NCBI GenBank assembly: GCA_011525845.1
Contig: WYBP01000018.1
Coordinates: 1-64,000, forward strand
DNA from: Gemmatimonadaceae bacterium
Lineage (GTDB): Bacteria > Gemmatimonadota > Gemmatimonadetes > Gemmatimonadales > Gemmatimonadaceae
Reading direction: 5' to 3'
DNA: 64,000 nt
Shown here piece after piece: positions 49,355 through 58,056 of the stretch. A program made the translations under genes and the position numbers. The stretch's first letter is position 1; each line of letters starts with the position of its first letter. The notes below the pieces were generated by a model. It was not told the DNA's origin, searched no databases, and saw nothing but the letters and a program-made list of their open reading frames with translations.

Positions 49355-51343
49355 TCAGAACTCGATCTGCGTGCCGAGTTCGACCACGCGGTTCGGCGGG
49401 AGCTGGAAGTACTCCGTGGCCGAGCGGGCATTCCGGGACATGATCCCGAAGATCTTCTTGCGGACGATGCTCATGGAGAGGCCGCCCTTCTTCCAGGGGC
49501 CGCGCCGCGGGATGAGCCGTTCGCGTCCCAGATAGTAACTCGTGTCGAGCGGGCGCGCCGCGATGCCGAAATCCCGGCACTTCTGCAGCACCTCCTTCAC
49601 GTCGGCGGACTCCATGAAGCCGTAGTGCGCGATCACCCGGAAGAAGCCCTGGCCGAGCGCCTCGATCTTCACCCGTTCCGCGCGCGGCACCTCGGGCACC
49701 TCGTCGGTGGCGATCGAGAGCAGGATCACCGTCTCGTGCAGCACCTTGTTGTGCTTGAGGTGGTGGAGCAGCACCACCGGCACGCCCGCGGACTCGGAGG
49801 TCATGAACACCGCGGTCCCCGGCACGCGGGCGCGGGCCCGCTGCCCGACGTCCTCGAGGAAGAGGTCGAGGGGGAGCGCGATGTCCTGGAGGCGGTCGCG
49901 CAGGATCTCGCGGCCGCGCTTCCAGGTGGTCATGAGCGTGAAGAGGACGACCGCCACGGCCAGCGGCACCCAGCCGCCGTGGATGAACTTGAGCAGGCTG
50001 GCGCCGAAGAGCGCCGCGTCCAGCGTGAAGAACACCGCGAAGAAGAGCGCACTCTGCCAGAGCGGCCACTTCCAGCGCGTGGCCGAGATCACCGTGTAGA
50101 TGGTGGTGGTGATCATGAAGGTGCCGGTCACGGCGATGCCGTAGGCGGCACCGAGGGAGGTCGAGTCGCGGAAGGCCAGCACCAGCACCAGGCACCCGAC
50201 CATGATCGCGTAGTTCACCTCGGGGATGTAGATCTGCCCGAACTCGCTCGCCGAGGTGTGCTTGATGGTCATCCGGGGGCTGTACCCCAGCTGGATGCAC
50301 TGCTGGGTGAGCGAGAAGGCGCCCGAGATCATCGCCTGCGACGCGATGATCGCCGCGACGGTCGCCAGCGCGATCAGCGGATAGAGCATCACCCGCGGCG
50401 CCAGCAGGAAGAAGGGGTTCTCCGCGGCCAGCGGGTCGCGGAGGATGAGCGCCCCCTGCCCGAAGTAGTTGAGCATGAGTGCCGGGAGCACCATCACGAA
50501 CCAGGCGAGCCGGATCGGCTTCTTCCCGAAGTGCCCCATGTCCGCGTAGAGCGCCTCGGCGCCGGTCACGGCGAGCACCACCGCGCCCAGCACGAGGAAG
50601 CCGGCGGCGCCGTGCGTGAAGGCGAACTTGAGCGCGTACCAGGGGTTCGCGGCCGCGAGGATCGCGGGCTCGCGCAGGATCTCGTGGAGCCCGAGCCCGC
50701 CGATGGTGAGGAACCAGACGAGCGTCACGGGCCCGAAGATCTTCCCGACGCTCGCCGTGCCGAGCCGCTGCGCGAGGAAGAGCCCGACGAGGATCGCGAG
50801 CGTGAACGGGATGACGAGGTACTCGAAGTTCTTCGAGACGACCGTCAGGCCCTCCATCGCCGAGAGCACGGAGATGGCCGGGGTGATCATCCCGTCGCCG
50901 TAGAGGAGTGCCGCCCCGAAGAGGCCGAGCGCGATCAGCAGCAGCCGTCGCTTGAGCGAGTCGGTCTGGCCCTGGAGCAGCAGGGCGAGCATCGCGAGGA
51001 TCCCGCCCTCGCCGCGGTTGTCGGCGCGCAGGATGAAGACGATGTACTTCACGCTGACCACGAGGATCAGCACCCAGAGGATCAGGGAGAGGATGCCGTA
51101 GACGTTCTCCGGCGTGGCGGCGAGCCCGTACTCGGGCTTGAAGCACTCGCGCAGCGCGTAGAGCGGGCTGGTGCCGATGTCGCCGTAGACGACGCCGAGC
51201 GCCGTGAGGGTCAGGACCGCGAGCCGCTTGCCGGTGGGGTGCGCCTCCACATGGTGGCGCTCGGGCGGTCGGTACTCCGAAGTCATCGCCGCCGACGGCC
51301 GCGGGTCCGGGGGAATGTCGTCGGGTGAGGGGGAGTCCGGCAT
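49355..51343 (-). CDS. kup: Kup-type potassium uptake protein
   Basis: 662 residues. The Kup N-terminal signature is GVVYGDIGTSPLYALRECF. It has about twelve membrane helices, the RADNRGEGG loop and a C-terminal cytoplasmic domain (RKKIFGIMSRNARSATEYF). It acts as a H+/K+ symporter in the inner membrane. Starting at residue 20 (MTSEYRPP) is an alternative. It is a single gene between the M14 peptidase and the efflux operon terminator. Confidence 0.95.
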   Translation of the reverse strand: MPDSPSPDDIPPDPRPSAAMTSEYRPPERHHVEAHPTGKRLAVLTLTALGVVYGDIGTSPLYALRECFKPEYGLAATPENVYGILSLILWVLILVVSVKYIVFILRADNRGEGGILAMLALLLQGQTDSLKRRLLLIALGLFGAALLYGDGMITPAISVLSAMEGLTVVSKNFEYLVIPFTLAILVGLFLAQRLGTASVGKIFGPVTLVWFLTIGGLGLHEILREPAILAAANPWYALKFAFTHGAAGFLVLGAVVLAVTGAEALYADMGHFGKKPIRLAWFVMVLPALMLNYFGQGALILRDPLAAENPFFLLAPRVMLYPLIALATVAAIIASQAMISGAFSLTQQCIQLGYSPRMTIKHTSASEFGQIYIPEVNYAIMVGCLVLVLAFRDSTSLGAAYGIAVTGTFMITTTIYTVISATRWKWPLWQSALFFAVFFTLDAALFGASLLKFIHGGWVPLAVAVVLFTLMTTWKRGREILRDRLQDIALPLDLFLEDVGQRARARVPGTAVFMTSESAGVPVVLLHHLKHNKVLHETVILLSIATDEVPEVPRAERVKIEALGQGFFRVIAHYGFMESADVKEVLQKCRDFGIAARPLDTSYYLGRERLIPRRGPWKKGGLSMSIVRKKIFGIMSRNARSATEYFQLPPNRVVELGTQIEF

Positions 51344-51404
51344 CGCTCACGAGGAATGTAGCGGGCGCGGGGGGAGCGTCCAGTTCGTGGTGCGCCCCAC
51401 GCGA

Positions 51405-51437
51405 AGCGGGGTGCCCGGACCCTCCGGACACCCCGCT
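51405..51437 (-). terminator. Terminator of the ECF-efflux operon
   Basis: AGCGGGGTG (51405-51413) pairs with CACCCCGCT (51429-51437) around an inner CCGG/CCGG. It lies about 30 bases downstream of the permease stop on the minus strand. Confidence 0.6.
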
Positions 51438-51467
51438 GTAACTACCTATAACACAACGATTTACGCG

Positions 51468-52688
51468 CTATTCGTAGCGAAGTGCGACGATCGGGTCGAG
51501 CCCGGCCGCGCGCCGCGCCGGGTAGACGCCGAACACCACGCCCACGAGCGCCGAGAACCCGAAGGCGAGACCGACCGAGGTGGCGCCGACCTCCGTGGAC
51601 CAGCCGAGGAACTTGGTGAACGCCATCGCGCCGCCGGCGCCGACCGCGATGCCGAGTGCGCCGCCGAGGAGGCAGAGGACGATCGCCTCGATCAGGAACT
51701 GGAAGAGGATGTTGAGCTTGGTGGCGCCGAGCGCCTTGCGGATGCCGATCTCGCGCGTGCGCTCGGTGACGGAGACGAGCATGATGTTCATGATGCCGAT
51801 GCCGCCCACGAGGAGCGAGACCGCGGCGATGCCGGCGAGCAGCATCGAGAACACCTGCGTGGTCTCGCCGAGGGTGTTCAGGAAGTCGGCCTGGTTGCGG
51901 ATCTGGAAGTCGTCCGGCCGGTCCGGGCGGAGCTTGTGCTCGCGCCGGAGGATCTTCTGGATGTCCGCCATCGTCTCCGGGATCTTCGCCTCGCTCGGGG
52001 CGAGCACGGAGATGGAGCGGAGGCGGTTGTTCCCCATCACGCGGTACCGCGCGGTCTGGAGCGGGATGAAGATCTGGTCGTCGGGGTTGCTGAACGGGCT
52101 GGCCTGTCCCTTCGACTTGTAGACGCCGACGACGGTGAACTGGATGCCGCGGATGCGGATGTTCTCGCCGACGATCGCCTCGGGGATGGTGACGCCGAGG
52201 TTCTGGAGCACGGTCGGCCCGACGACGGCGACGCGCTGGCGTCCGAGGTCCTCGGATTCCGAGAAGAAGCGGCCCGTCTCTATCTCGTACTTGCGGACCG
52301 TCGGATAGTTCGCGGTGGTGCCGACGACCTGCGTGCCGGCGTTCTTGTTCACGAACTGCACCTGCAGGTTGGACGACATCTCCGGTTGCACGGCGGCGAT
52401 CTCCGTGCCGCGGTCCCGGAGCGCCTCCGCGTCCTCGATCACGAGCCGGCTGCGGACGTCGAACGAGAAGACGCCCCCCGAGCGGGCCTGCCCCGGGCTC
52501 ACGGTGAGGAGGGTGGTGCCGAGGGACGCGATCCGGTCGTTCACGGCCTGCTGTGCGCCGCGCCCGAGCGCGACCACCGCGATCACCGCGGAGACGCCGA
52601 TCACGATGCCGAGCATCGTGAGCAGCGAGCGCATCTTGTTCGCGCGGAGCGCCGCGAGGGCGACGCGGATGGTCTCGGTGAAGAGCAT
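51468..52688 (-). CDS. MacB-type ABC transporter permease (FtsX domain), no ATPase domain
   Basis: 406 residues. An N-terminal helix (RSLLTMLGIVIGVSAVIAVVALG) is followed by a MacB_PCD periplasmic domain to about 270. Three C-terminal helices contain the FtsX signature GGIGIMNIMLVSVTERTREIGIRKALGAT. Classical MacB carries an N-terminal ATP-binding domain, absent here, and no separate ATPase gene lies in the operon. It works with the adaptor one base upstream and the TolC-like channel to export a substrate or lipoprotein across the periplasm. Confidence 0.9.
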   Translation of the reverse strand: MLFTETIRVALAALRANKMRSLLTMLGIVIGVSAVIAVVALGRGAQQAVNDRIASLGTTLLTVSPGQARSGGVFSFDVRSRLVIEDAEALRDRGTEIAAVQPEMSSNLQVQFVNKNAGTQVVGTTANYPTVRKYEIETGRFFSESEDLGRQRVAVVGPTVLQNLGVTIPEAIVGENIRIRGIQFTVVGVYKSKGQASPFSNPDDQIFIPLQTARYRVMGNNRLRSISVLAPSEAKIPETMADIQKILRREHKLRPDRPDDFQIRNQADFLNTLGETTQVFSMLLAGIAAVSLLVGGIGIMNIMLVSVTERTREIGIRKALGATKLNILFQFLIEAIVLCLLGGALGIAVGAGGAMAFTKFLGWSTEVGATSVGLAFGFSALVGVVFGVYPARRAAGLDPIVALRYE

Positions 52689-52689
52689 G

Positions 52690-54456
52690 CTACCGTCCCG
52701 GTCCCCGGCCGCCGCCGGCGCCTGTCGCGCCGCCGAGCGGGCTCCCGGCGCCGGTCATCGCCTTCATCCGGTCGGCGTCGCTCTGCCGCTGCATCTGGAG
52801 GGCGGCCACGCTGAGCAGGGCCACGCGCTCCCCGGCCTGCAGCCCGCTCACCACCTCGGTGTAGTCGTAGTCCGCGGTGCCGAGCCGGACGACGCGGGCC
52901 TCCCAGGTGGAGTCCGGCTTCTGCACGAACACGAGCCCGGTGCGGGTCGCGCTGCGCGACGGGGTGCTCGCGCCGGCGTTCCCGCCGGTGTTGCCGCCCT
53001 GCGTGCGGCGGCCCGCGGTGGGTGCGGCTCCACCCTGCGTGGAAGCGGGGGTGGCCGAGGCCGTGGCGGCGCCCGGTGCTCCGGCGCCCTGCGCCCCGTT
53101 CATCTCCCGCACGCGGCAGGCGCGCACGACGTTCGCGTCCACGCCGAGCTCCGTGTAGGCGGTGCGCAGCTCGGCGTTGAGGGCCTGCCGGTCCGCGTTG
53201 GGGTCACGCATCTTCGCCTGCAGGTCGTCGACCTTCTTGGCCGCCGCCGGCTTCGCCTTGCGGGCCGTCTCGATCGCGGTGCACTGCGCCGCCGTCACCT
53301 CCGGGAGCGCGCCGCCTGGGCCGCCCTGCGCGCGCTGTCCGCCCTGCGCGCTCCCCTGTCCGCCCTGCGGGAGCAGGTCGACGTACCCGGGGGAGGTGCG
53401 CACCGGGACCTGCTGGGCCTGGCCGCCGCCGTTGCCGCCGGGGCGCTGGCCGCCGCCCATGCCACCGCCGAAGCCGCCACCCATGCCGCTCGCGCGGATC
53501 TGGGCCTGCACGCTGTCCGGGTCGAGGCCGAGGATCGAGGCGGCCTGCGCGGCCTCACGCACCGAGCGCACGGCCTCGTTCGGGATCGCGAGCACGTCCA
53601 CGCGCCGCTCCGAGATGATCGACACCTCGCCGTTCATGCCCGGCATGAGCAGCCCGTCGCGGTTCTCGAGCGAGACGAGCACGGGGAACATCGTGACATT
53701 CTGCTGCACCACGGCCTGCGGTTCGATCTTCTCCACGACCCCGACGAAGCGGCGGTCGGGGAAGGCGTCCACGATCACGGTGGCCTCGTAGCCGGCGCGG
53801 ACCTGGCCGATGTCCGTCTCATTCACGAGCGCGCGGGCGCGGACCTTGGTGAGGTCGGCCATCTTCACGATGGTGGTGCCACCGCCGGCGGTGCTGGTGC
53901 CGGACTGGATGACCTGGCCGAGCGCGACCGGCTTCTCGATGATGGTGCCGCGCACGGGCGCCGTGACGCGCGCGTCGTCGAGGCGCTGCTGCGCGAGGTC
54001 GAGCGAGGCGCGGGCGCGCACGATCGCCGACTGCGCGTTGGCCCAGTCGAGCTGCGCGGCCTCGTTCTCCTGCGCGGTGATGATCTTCGCCGCGAGGAGG
54101 TCGTCGGAGCGCTTCTTCTGGACCTCGGAGACTTCGAGCTTCTTCTCCGCGGCGTCCAGGTCGGCCTTCGACTGGTTCCACTGGTTCTGCACGTCGCGCG
54201 TGTCGAGCTGCACGATCAGCATGCCGGGCTGCACGAGCGTCCCGGTCTCGACCGGCATCTCGGTGACCTGCCCCGACGAGCGGGACTTCACCTCGACGAC
54301 GTTGATCGGCTCGATGATGCCCGTCGCCTCGGCCTGCACCACGATCGTGCGGATCTCGACCGGCGCGGTGCGGATGGTGAGCGTCTGCTCCTTGCTGCCA
54401 CCGCAGGCCAGGACGAGGCCGATCAGAGGGAGGAGCATCAGGGGATTGCGGTTCAC
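52690..54456 (-). CDS. MacA/HlyD-type periplasmic adaptor with long low-complexity insert
   Basis: 588 residues with lipobox LVLAC. An adaptor core with barrel-sandwich (ATGIIEPINVVEVKSRSSGQV), a coiled-coil hairpin (QWNQSKADLDAAEKKLEVSEV...) and beta-barrel covers about 1-320. An unusual segment of about 190 residues rich in Gly, Gln and Ala (GMGGGFGGGMGGGQRPGG...) interrupts the C-terminal membrane-proximal domain, which resumes at about residue 515 (TGLVFVQKPDSTWEARVVRLG). It belongs to the operon TolC-like / adaptor / permease. Confidence 0.88.
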   Translation of the reverse strand: MNRNPLMLLPLIGLVLACGGSKEQTLTIRTAPVEIRTIVVQAEATGIIEPINVVEVKSRSSGQVTEMPVETGTLVQPGMLIVQLDTRDVQNQWNQSKADLDAAEKKLEVSEVQKKRSDDLLAAKIITAQENEAAQLDWANAQSAIVRARASLDLAQQRLDDARVTAPVRGTIIEKPVALGQVIQSGTSTAGGGTTIVKMADLTKVRARALVNETDIGQVRAGYEATVIVDAFPDRRFVGVVEKIEPQAVVQQNVTMFPVLVSLENRDGLLMPGMNGEVSIISERRVDVLAIPNEAVRSVREAAQAASILGLDPDSVQAQIRASGMGGGFGGGMGGGQRPGGNGGGQAQQVPVRTSPGYVDLLPQGGQGSAQGGQRAQGGPGGALPEVTAAQCTAIETARKAKPAAAKKVDDLQAKMRDPNADRQALNAELRTAYTELGVDANVVRACRVREMNGAQGAGAPGAATASATPASTQGGAAPTAGRRTQGGNTGGNAGASTPSRSATRTGLVFVQKPDSTWEARVVRLGTADYDYTEVVSGLQAGERVALLSVAALQMQRQSDADRMKAMTGAGSPLGGATGAGGGRGPGR

Positions 54457-54486
54457 GGCGGTGACTCCGATGGGGTGCTGGGGAGG

Positions 54487-55782
54487 CTACAGATCGCGGC
54501 CGATCAGCGCTTCGATCTGCGCCTTCGCGGTGCGGGCATCGAGGCGCGCCTGGATGAGCGCCTGCCGGGCCTGGTCGAGCGTGGTCTGCGAGGTGAGGAG
54601 GTCGAGCAGGGTGGAGGCGCCGAGGTTGTAGCGCTCCTGCTGCACGCGCAGGTCCTCCTCGCCGGCGGCCACCGAGGCGAGCTGGATCTGCACGCGCGCC
54701 TCGGCGGTGCGGAAGGCGCCGAGTTGCTGCACCATCTGCTGGCGCGCGTTCAGCCGGGCGTCGCGCAGGTTGGCCTGCGCATTGTCCTCGGCGATCTTCG
54801 CGCGGGTCACGTTCTCCTCGCGGCCCAGGCCGTTGAAGATCGGGATGCTCACGCTGAAGCTCGTGCTGTACTGGTAGTTCTTCTGGTCGCCCCAGAGCTG
54901 GAAGGCGTCGGCGGAGGAGTTGTAGTTCGCGCCGAACCGCATCGAGACGGTGGGGAGGTAGGAGGTCTTGGACGAACGGCTCGACTGCCGGGCGGCGGTG
55001 ACCGACGCCTGCGACTGGCGCACCACCGGGCCCTCCTCGGCGAGACGGAAGAGCTCCGCGTCGGCGAGGGCGATGTCCCCCGTCATGGAGGTGTCCGCGG
55101 CGAGCGCGGTGACGAACTCCGTGGAGCCGACGAGCCTCGAAAGAGACGCGTTGGCGGTCGCGAGGTTGTTCTGGGCCTGGAGGATCGCCAGCTGGGCGTT
55201 CCCGACCTGGATCGAGGAGCGCAGCGAGTCCGAGCGCGTGGCGGCGCCGGCCGCGACGCGCGTCACGGCCGCGCGCAGCTGCTGCTGGGCCTGCTCGAGC
55301 TGCTTCCGGGCGGCGCTCTCGGACTCACGGGCGGCGAGCACGGCGAAGTACTGCTGCTTGACGTTCAGAGCGACCGTGAACGAGGAGGTGACCTCGGCGG
55401 CCTCGGCGGCATCGAGGTTGGCTTGCGCGGCCTTGAGGTTGAAGTAGCGGCGGCCGGCGTCGAAGAGCTCGAGGTTCGAGTTGATGCCGTGGCTCCCCGA
55501 CCAGGGGCGCACGATGGGCACGAGATTGCCGCTGGGGCCGACGTTCTGCCCCTCGGAACGGCTGGCGCCGGAGCTGGCGCTCAGCGTGGGGAGGAACGAG
55601 GCGTAGTTCGTCCGAACCGAGGCCGCAGTCTGCTTGATGCTGTTGCGCGCCTGGATGGCGGCCGGCGCGTTGCGCCGCGCGAGACGGACGGCCTCGTCGA
55701 GCGGGATGGGGCGTGCGGACTCCTGCGCGGCGAGCGCCGCGGGGACCGCGAGGATGGCGAGGGACATCACGAGCGACTTCAT
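54487..55782 (-). CDS. TolC-family outer-membrane efflux channel
   Basis: 431 residues with a signal peptide (VPAALAAQE). Repeated long amphipathic helices typical of OEP domains are present (IPLDEAVRLARRNAPAAIQARNSI, AQLAILQAQNNLATANASLSRLVG). Its ATG overlaps the stop of the upstream Spy-like gene (ATGA). It forms the outer-membrane exit duct for the MacAB-like pair encoded immediately downstream. Confidence 0.9.
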   Translation of the reverse strand: MKSLVMSLAILAVPAALAAQESARPIPLDEAVRLARRNAPAAIQARNSIKQTAASVRTNYASFLPTLSASSGASRSEGQNVGPSGNLVPIVRPWSGSHGINSNLELFDAGRRYFNLKAAQANLDAAEAAEVTSSFTVALNVKQQYFAVLAARESESAARKQLEQAQQQLRAAVTRVAAGAATRSDSLRSSIQVGNAQLAILQAQNNLATANASLSRLVGSTEFVTALAADTSMTGDIALADAELFRLAEEGPVVRQSQASVTAARQSSRSSKTSYLPTVSMRFGANYNSSADAFQLWGDQKNYQYSTSFSVSIPIFNGLGREENVTRAKIAEDNAQANLRDARLNARQQMVQQLGAFRTAEARVQIQLASVAAGEEDLRVQQERYNLGASTLLDLLTSQTTLDQARQALIQARLDARTAKAQIEALIGRDL

Positions 55783-56156
55783 CTGCGCTTCTCCTGACGG
55801 CGAGCGTTGTCCCGCTCGCGCTGCATCTGGTCATAGATGGCTTGCTGCTCCGTTGTGAGCAGCAGCCGGATCTGTTCACGGGCGTGGGTGCTGACGGAGT
55901 CGAGACGCGGGCGCATGGGCACCATCAGCGCGTCGTAGTCCCGGTTCCGGGTGTCGAGGATGGTGTCGAGCGCCGCGCGCTGGGCCGAGTCGAGGCCGAG
56001 CTCGTCCGCCAGCCGCGTGCGCATCGCGCGCGGGTCGTCCCACTGCCGCACGAGGCGCTCGCGCAGCACGAAGCGATCGACCGTGACCCCGACCGCCGCG
56101 CCCGCGACGATCGCGACCAGGTACGTCGCCAGGGCCAATCCCTTGGTGCGAGTCAT
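55779..56156 (-). CDS. Spy/CpxP/ZraP-like periplasmic protein
   Basis: 125 residues from ATG 56156 with AGGAG seven bases upstream. An N-terminal helix (LATYLVAIVAGAAVGVTVD) anchors or exports the protein. The rest is helical, with LGLDSAQRAALDTILDTRNRDYDAL and LLLTTEQQAIYDQMQRERDNAR, matching the LTxxQ-type pattern of periplasmic stress/metal sensors (Spy, CpxP, ZraP). It lies between the anti-sigma candidate and the TolC-like gene, so it may sense envelope stress for the operon. Confidence 0.7.
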   Translation of the reverse strand: MTRTKGLALATYLVAIVAGAAVGVTVDRFVLRERLVRQWDDPRAMRTRLADELGLDSAQRAALDTILDTRNRDYDALMVPMRPRLDSVSTHAREQIRLLLTTEQQAIYDQMQRERDNARRQEKRR

Positions 56157-56164
56157 CGGTGCTC

Positions 56165-56545
56165 CTAGTGGCCCGTGGCCGCACGCAGCGTCGCGCGCCG
56201 CTCGTCGAGCGGGCCGCGGCGGGCGAAGACCGGCGTGTCGATGCCGGGCGTCTCGATCACGGTCTCGTACGCCATGTGCGCCTCGACGGCGCGCGAGCGC
56301 AGGTAGACCGACCCGGCCACGATGAGCGTGAGCCCCGCGGCGAGCAGGCCGACCTGGTAGGCGCGCGGCGAGAGCACCCACCAGCGCCCCTCGTCGCGGG
56401 CGCGGTCGATCCGCGCCATGATGCGCTGCTCCAGCCCACCCCAGTACGTCGGGTCGGCCGGCGGCGCCATGATGGCCCGCAGCTCGTTGGTCAGGTCGTC
56501 GTCCCGCACGAGGGCGGGGCCACGCATCTCGCTCATGTCACTCAT
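56165..56545 (-). CDS. Single-pass membrane protein, candidate anti-sigma factor
   Basis: 126 residues. A cytoplasmic N-terminal domain (LTNELRAIMAPPADPTYWGGLEQRIMARIDRA) precedes one membrane helix (YQVGLLAAGLTLIVAGSVYL, about 63-82) and a short periplasmic tail. Its ATG overlaps the ECF sigma factor stop by four bases. Position and topology fit an anti-sigma factor although no zinc-binding (ZAS) motif is present; that role is inference. Confidence 0.7.
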   Translation of the reverse strand: MSDMSEMRGPALVRDDDLTNELRAIMAPPADPTYWGGLEQRIMARIDRARDEGRWWVLSPRAYQVGLLAAGLTLIVAGSVYLRSRAVEAHMAYETVIETPGIDTPVFARRGPLDERRATLRAATGH

Positions 56546-57132
56546 AGTTCCTTCCTCACCTCTCCGAGGACGCGCCGCAGCTGCGCCCTCGCGTAATGGA
56601 GATCGGACCGCGCGGTCCCCTCCGGGATGTCCAGCAACTTCCCGATCTCCGCATGTTTGAAGCCTTCCACGTCGTGCAACACGATCACCGAGCGCTGGCG
56701 CTCGGGCAGGGTCGTCAATGCCTCCCGCAGGCGCTGGCGGAGCTCGCCGGCCTCCGCGGGATCCCGGAAGGGCGAGGAGACCGTCTCCGGGAGTTCATCC
56801 GCGTCGCGCACCTTGCGGCGGCGCGTCGCGTCCAGCGCGGCGTTGGCGACGATCCTGTGCAGCCATGCGCCGAAGGCCTGGTCCGGCAGGAACCGGTCGA
56901 TCGCCTTGTACGCATGCAGGAACGCCTCCTGCACCGCATCCTCCGCATCCTCATGATTCACGACGATCGAACGCGCGACCGCGTACGCCCGCCGTTGGTG
57001 CCGCCGCACCAGCTCCGAGAACGCCTCGCGCTCGCCGCGCTGGGCGGCGAGGACGAGGTCGCGCTCGTCCGCCGGCCGCTCAGTCACGGTCCGGCGGGGA
57101 GCACTCGCCCAGGGCAGGGCGATGGCGGTCAC
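56542..57132 (-). CDS. ECF-type RNA polymerase sigma factor
   Basis: 196 residues from GTG 57132; GTG 57087 would give a more compact protein. Region 2: LVRRHQRRAYAVARSIVVNHEDAEDAVQEAFLHAYKAIDRF. Region 4: LTTLPERQRSVIVLHDVEGFKHAEIGKLLDIPEGTARSDLHYARAQL. There is no sigma 1.1 or 3 region, as expected for ECF. It probably transcribes its own operon, which encodes the anti-sigma candidate, the Spy-like protein and the export system. The promoter was not confidently identified in the 85 bases upstream. Confidence 0.93.
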   Translation of the reverse strand: MTAIALPWASAPRRTVTERPADERDLVLAAQRGEREAFSELVRRHQRRAYAVARSIVVNHEDAEDAVQEAFLHAYKAIDRFLPDQAFGAWLHRIVANAALDATRRRKVRDADELPETVSSPFRDPAEAGELRQRLREALTTLPERQRSVIVLHDVEGFKHAEIGKLLDIPEGTARSDLHYARAQLRRVLGEVRKEL

Positions 57133-57217
57133 TGCGCGCTCTCACGTCTCACAGCCTCCAGTACGCGGGGCGGTCATCGGGCGTTGGGGGCCGCTGGGGG
57201 ACTCAAGTCCACGGCGC

Positions 57218-57814
57218 TCAGGCCGAGACTCCGGCGAGCCCGAGGGTGGGCGCGCTCGCGCGCATCGCGTCGATCACGAACGCGATGTGCGCCTCGAGTT
57301 CGACGCCGAGCTCCGCCGCGCCGTTAATCACGTCCTCCCGGGACACCCCCCGGGCGAAGGCCTTGTCCTTCATCTTCTTCTTCACGGACGAGACCTCGAG
57401 GTCCAGCACGCTCCGCGAGGGGCGCACCAGTGCCGCCGCCGTGATCAACCCGGTGAGCTCGTCCACGGCGAAGAGAGCCTTGGCCATCCGTGTCTCCCGC
57501 GCGACGCCGCAGTAATCGGCGTGGCCGAGGATCGCCTGGAGCACGTCCTCGGGGTAGCCAAGGCCGCGGAGGTGTCGCACCCCCTCGGCCGGATGCTCGG
57601 CATCGGCGGCGTGGGCGTCGTTCGGGAAGCGCTCGTAGTCGAAGTCGTGGATCAGGCCGGTGAGCCCCCAGCGCTCCTCGTCCTCGCCGAAGTGCCGCGC
57701 GTAGGCGCGCATGGCCGCCTCGACCCCCAGCATGTGCTTCCGGAGTGACTCGCTCGCGGTCCACGACTCCATCAGGGCGAGGGCGTCGGCACGGGAGGGG
57801 AGGGGCTGGGTCAT
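57218..57814 (-). CDS. HD-domain phosphohydrolase-like protein
   Basis: 198 residues from ATG 57814; longer in-frame extension to 58066 runs into the divergent ccoN start. HD-superfamily motifs are LRKHMLGVEAAMRAYARHF, LIHDFDYERFPND (His-Asp pair) and AEHPAEGVRHL. Also present is VKKKMKDKAFARGVSREDV, typical of small YedJ/HDIG-like proteins. It may hydrolyse a nucleotide-type phosphate. It is divergent from the cbb3 operon. Confidence 0.82.
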   Translation of the reverse strand: MTQPLPSRADALALMESWTASESLRKHMLGVEAAMRAYARHFGEDEERWGLTGLIHDFDYERFPNDAHAADAEHPAEGVRHLRGLGYPEDVLQAILGHADYCGVARETRMAKALFAVDELTGLITAAALVRPSRSVLDLEVSSVKKKMKDKAFARGVSREDVINGAAELGVELEAHIAFVIDAMRASAPTLGLAGVSA

Positions 57815-57841
57815 GTCGAGGGAGGGCGGCTGGTGAGCACG

Positions 57842-57874
57842 GACGGGCCGGCCGCTGGGTGCGACCGGCCCGTC
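57842..57874. other. Hairpin in HD gene / ccoN intergenic region
   Basis: GACGGGCCGG (57842-57851) pairs with CCGGCCCGTC (57865-57874) in the 242-base divergent region, followed by ATTAGA on the plus strand. It may be a leader structure of the HD gene or an operator. No FNR box (TTGAT-N4-ATCAA) was found near it. Confidence 0.4.
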
Positions 57875-58056
57875 ATTAGACACGGGAAAGGTATGCCCCG
57901 GAGGTAGGCGAAACCACCACCGGGGCGTCAGCGAGGCGCCGACGGAGAATCCACCACGACCTGACACCCGCGCCGGGCGCCCTGGCCGATCATCCGTGCA
58001 CGCGCGTTCCCGGTCCTGGCGGCCGGGCGCTCTCCCCATCCTGTCGGAGCGCAGGC

